Part shown: positions 52,274 to 54,516 of the stretch, in pieces
Position numbering within the stretch: the stretch's first letter is position 1
Layout: each line of letters begins with the position of its first letter
Assembly (NCBI GenBank): GCA_020849945.1
Contig: JADZFK010000177.1
Coordinates: 1 to 54,516, forward strand
Direction: 5' to 3'
DNA from: Pirellulales bacterium
Lineage (GTDB): Bacteria; Planctomycetota; Planctomycetia; Pirellulales; Lacipirellulaceae
DNA: 54,516 bases
Notes under the pieces: model-generated
The model's input: only the letters and a program-made list of their open reading frames with translations
The model's database searches: none
What the model was told of the DNA's origin: nothing
Translations under genes and position numbers: made by a program

Positions 52274-52828
52274 CTACAACCCACGGCGCCCAACGGCAAT
52301 CGTTCCAATCGCTGCCACAACCAATACCGCCGCATCAAAACACCACAAAGGCCCGTTGAACTCGTGGGAAAAATACGGCTTCGCCTCGGGTGGGTCGACC
52401 GGCCGAAACAGGGCCACCATCGCCGATTTCTCGCGGGCTTCTCGCCATTGTGCTCGGAAATCTTGGTAAAGCCAAGCGTGCTCGGCCACGATGGCCAGCA
52501 GCGCCAACACGAGCACACCAACGACGAGTGTTGAAAAACGGTTAATTCCAAGCACCGTGGCCAACCACCGTATTGCAAGTGCCAGCAAGACACCAGCCCC
52601 GAGCGCGATCAGCCCCACGGGCGTTGGCCCCCACGCATGAAGGCGAGCCGCCAACCAACCGACAAACACCGCCGCCAGCGCGCCCAGTCCAAGCCAGGCA
52701 AGAAGAACTGTGAATCTTGGATTTCGGATTGCGGATTGCGGATCGGGTCGGATGACATCGCTCGGTCGGCAATCCGAAATCCGAAATCCGAAATCCGCAA
52801 TCCGAAATAGCTCCCTCAACATACTCAC
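52274..52828 (-). CDS. Small membrane protein with repeat-encoded N-terminus
   Basis: The 184-residue protein has four hydrophobic segments (about 41-58, 70-88, 97-114, 165-180), with a polar stretch between 118 and 160. Residues about 8-38 (FRIADFGFRISDCRP...) are encoded by the repeat at 52716-52808, which suggests that an intergenic repeat has moved into the 5' end of the gene or supplied its start. Family unknown. The gene follows the PLP enzyme gene by 20 bp on the same strand. Confidence 0.6.
   Translation of the reverse strand: MSMLRELFRIADFGFRISDCRPSDVIRPDPQSAIRNPRFTVLLAWLGLGALAAVFVGWLAARLHAWGPTPVGLIALGAGVLLALAIRWLATVLGINRFSTLVVGVLVLALLAIVAEHAWLYQDFRAQWREAREKSAMVALFRPVDPPEAKPYFSHEFNGPLWCFDAAVLVVAAIGTIAVGRRGL
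52716..52808. repeat. GGATTTCGGATTGCGGATT / AATCCGAAATCC repeat
   Basis: Direct units GGATTTCGGATTGCGGATT at the left and inverse tandem units AATCCGAAATCC and AATCCGCAATCC at the right (about 52770-52808) bracket a 30-bp spacer. The same layout, tandem units then inverse tandem units, is seen in ileS elements A and B. It is fully inside the 52274-52828 frame. Confidence 0.8.
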
Positions 52829-52848
52829 GATATTCCCGGCTGTCGCCG

Positions 52849-54099
52849 TTACTTCGTTCCCTCCAGCGCCTGAGCCAGATCGGCCACGAGGTCATCTGGG
52901 TTTTCAATTCCACACGCCAGGCGGATCATGTTATCCGGGATTCCGAACACCCGGCGGTCTTCCGGTGTGCATTGATAATAACTCATCACGAGCGGCTGTT
53001 CGATGAGCGATTCCACGCCCCCAAGGCTCGGCCCGATCCGCGGAATCTTCACCGCATCCACGATGTCGGCCGTCGCCCGCCAATCGGCATCCTTCACCAG
53101 GAATGTCACCAGGCCGCCGAAGCCACGCATCGTGCGCCGTGCCACGTCGTGGTAAACGTGCGATTCCAGCCCCGGATAGTACACCTTTTCGATTCGCGGG
53201 TGTTGCTCGAGAAATTGTGCCACACGCATCCCGTTTTCGTTGTGCCGTTGCATCCGCAGTTCGAACGTCTTCAGGCCCCGCGAAAGCAGATAGCAATTCT
53301 GTGGGCTGTTCACCGCCCCCATAATCCCACGCAGCTTCCGCACCGGTTCGAGTTTTTCCTTCGAGCCAACGACGACCCCCGCGAGCAAATCGTTGTGGCC
53401 CGCCAGGTACTTCGTTACCGAGTGAAGCACGTAATCCACGCCGGCCGCAAGCGGCCTCAGGTTGTACGGCGTCGCCAGCGTGGCGTCGATCAGCGTTTCC
53501 ACCCCGTGGTCGCACCCGATCTGCGCGAATCGGTCGAGGTCCACGATGCTCAAGTGCGGATTCGTCGGCGATTCGCTAATCAGGAGCTTCGTCTGCGGCG
53601 TAATGGCCGCCTCCATCGCGTCGTAATCGCACGCCTTTACCTGCACGGTCTTCACGCCAAACCGCGCCATGTGTTTCGAGCAGAACTCTCGGCTGCGATG
53701 GTAACATTCGTCGAAAAAAATCACTTCATCGCCGCTGTTAAGCTTGGTCATCAGCAGGCCCACGATCGCCGCCATCCCGCTCGAATACAGCACGGCCATC
53801 TCGCCCCCTTCGAGCGCCGCAAGCTTTCGCTCGGCCACACGCTCGCCCGGGTTGCCGTAGCGGCCGTACTCTTCCCGTGGCTGCTCCTGCTCGATGAAAT
53901 CAATCACCGCCCGCGTGTTCTCGAACGTGTACGTCGAAGCGCAGAAAATCGGATCGGTGATGGAATCGCCCGGCTTCTGCCGTGCTTCGCCCCCATGCAC
54001 GCTGAGTGTGGAAATCTGCGGCGGCCGCACCGGGTTCGATGCCGCCTGCTCTTCCCGCGCCTTATCTTCCGAGGACTTCGCCATTGGAATCGTACTCAT
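52849..54099 (-). CDS. Cys/Met metabolism PLP enzyme (cystathionine gamma-synthase/lyase-like)
   Basis: From the ATG at 54099 (416 residues; an ATG 15 bases later is also possible) the protein shows the family landmarks: the PLP/substrate region YGRYGNPGERVAERKLAALEGG, SSGMAAI, ESPTNPHLSIVD, the Schiff-base lysine in HSVTKYLAGHND, and the end CTPEDRRVFGIPDNMIRLACGIENPDDL. It belongs to the MetB/MetC/MetY group; sequence motifs do not decide synthase or lyase. It is preceded by an intrinsic terminator at 54153-54190. Confidence 0.85.
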   Translation of the reverse strand: MSTIPMAKSSEDKAREEQAASNPVRPPQISTLSVHGGEARQKPGDSITDPIFCASTYTFENTRAVIDFIEQEQPREEYGRYGNPGERVAERKLAALEGGEMAVLYSSGMAAIVGLLMTKLNSGDEVIFFDECYHRSREFCSKHMARFGVKTVQVKACDYDAMEAAITPQTKLLISESPTNPHLSIVDLDRFAQIGCDHGVETLIDATLATPYNLRPLAAGVDYVLHSVTKYLAGHNDLLAGVVVGSKEKLEPVRKLRGIMGAVNSPQNCYLLSRGLKTFELRMQRHNENGMRVAQFLEQHPRIEKVYYPGLESHVYHDVARRTMRGFGGLVTFLVKDADWRATADIVDAVKIPRIGPSLGGVESLIEQPLVMSYYQCTPEDRRVFGIPDNMIRLACGIENPDDLVADLAQALEGTK

Positions 54100-54152
54100 C
54101 CTTAACCCCACCACAATCCAAATCAGCCGCTTGCAGCTTGGTACAAGCGCAA

Positions 54153-54190
54153 CAAAAAAGCCGCACGCCAATTGCTCGGCACATGCGGCT
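54153..54190 (-). terminator. Intrinsic terminator in front of the PLP enzyme gene
   Basis: On the minus strand AGCCGCA (54190-54184) pairs with TGCGGCT (54165-54159) around an 18-nt loop with an inner GCC/GGC, and is followed directly by TTTTTTG. It lies about 55 bases before the start codon. It may end transcription of a gene upstream of the window or act as an attenuator for the PLP gene. Confidence 0.7.
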
Positions 54191-54391
54191 CGTTGCTTCC
54201 AAATTATGCGAAAGGTCGCGCGATCACGGCACGTGATTCTACGTGCATCTGGTCGCAAAGTCGGCTCTTTAGCAGTTCGGCTGCAAGCGGCCACAAATCC
54301 CGAGTTAGCCCAATTCTACCCCGCCCCAACCCAAATTACAAGCATCCTGCAAGGCTTGCCACGGCCGATCCGTATTTCACGTGGTGCCAAA

Positions 54392-54424
54392 AAGTAGGTC
54401 CCGCCAGCCGAGCGGGACCTACTT
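54392..54424. repeat. GTAGGTCCCGC palindrome
   Basis: AAGTAGGTCCCGC (54392-54404) and its perfect inverse GCGGGACCTACTT (54412-54424) flank a seven-base loop. The 13-bp stem is the strongest in the window. There is no T tract on either side, so it looks like a dispersed palindrome. The rest of 54191-54516 holds nothing I can assign. Confidence 0.75.
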
Positions 54425-54516
54425 GCGACGCTCCCAGCTTGAAAACGTTCACCGTGGCCAAAATCGCCATGCCTGCGTAGGATGGAAGCGACGAAACTCC
54501 GCTCGCTCCCAGTTCA

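Noticed and set aside
54100..54290. SAM-type riboswitch before the PLP enzyme gene
   Set aside because: I could not find the conserved core of any SAM riboswitch class; only the terminator-like hairpin is supported.

Overview
The window looks like a chromosomal segment of a GC-rich planctomycete, most likely Pirellulales-like. This rests on gene content (a sulfatase fused to TPRs, a COX I+III fusion, a DUF1570-type peptidase, an RNase H-like pseudoenzyme, a CxxC-tailed MazG protein) and on many dispersed palindromic repeats between and inside genes. I could not run a database search, so the taxonomy is inference. I see no prophage, integrase, CRISPR array or intact IS.

Layout. 1-1126: the end of a partial gene, a 5'-truncated and frameshifted group II intron, and repeats. 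1127-3895: sulfatase-TPR protein. 3896-4316: nested repeats, including a MITE-like element inserted in a palindromic repeat. 4317-11159: an oxidase-like operon of COX2, COX1+3 fusion, ABC ATPase, ABC-2 permease, Sco and a small membrane protein. The two oxidase proteins lack nearly all heme and CuA ligands but keep the CuB histidines. 11221-15554: tRNA-Glu, then (minus strand) MazG-like protein, a large membrane protein and an ABC ATPase. 16069-22419: GH36 glycosidase, double GNAT, DUF1570 peptidase, LmbE deacetylase and a very acidic protein. 22579-28176: ileS, purN and a class II aldolase. The ileS frame carries three different repeat elements as in-frame peptide insertions.

28254-36829 reads as one signalling and stress island. 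A protoglobin-PAS histidine kinase, a receiver-only regulator, an NtrC-type sigma-54 activator and a TPCP-type P1B ATPase form one minus-strand operon. Next to it, two outward-facing sigma-54-like promoters (30363-30378 minus, 30722-30737 plus) head a membrane protein/USP/CBS/cytochrome c operon and a cytidylate-kinase-like gene. The set resembles the mycobacterial DosR dormancy regulon in content, though the proteins differ.

37063-54099: HD phosphohydrolase, a small tandem-domain protein, an RNase H pseudoenzyme, glgB, a membrane-protein cluster with a CPBP protease and a SurA/PpiD-like chaperone, a 986-base non-coding stretch with mutually exclusive hairpins, topA, a DUF4160-DUF2442 pair, acpS, a small membrane protein whose N-terminus is encoded by a repeat, and a Cys/Met-metabolism PLP enzyme preceded by an intrinsic terminator.

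The strongest candidates for something undescribed are (1) the heme-ligand-free, CuA-free oxidase-like complex, (2) expansion of intergenic repeats into protein-coding genes (ileS, the 52274-52828 gene, possibly sco and glgB), and (3) the globin-kinase/sigma-54 island.
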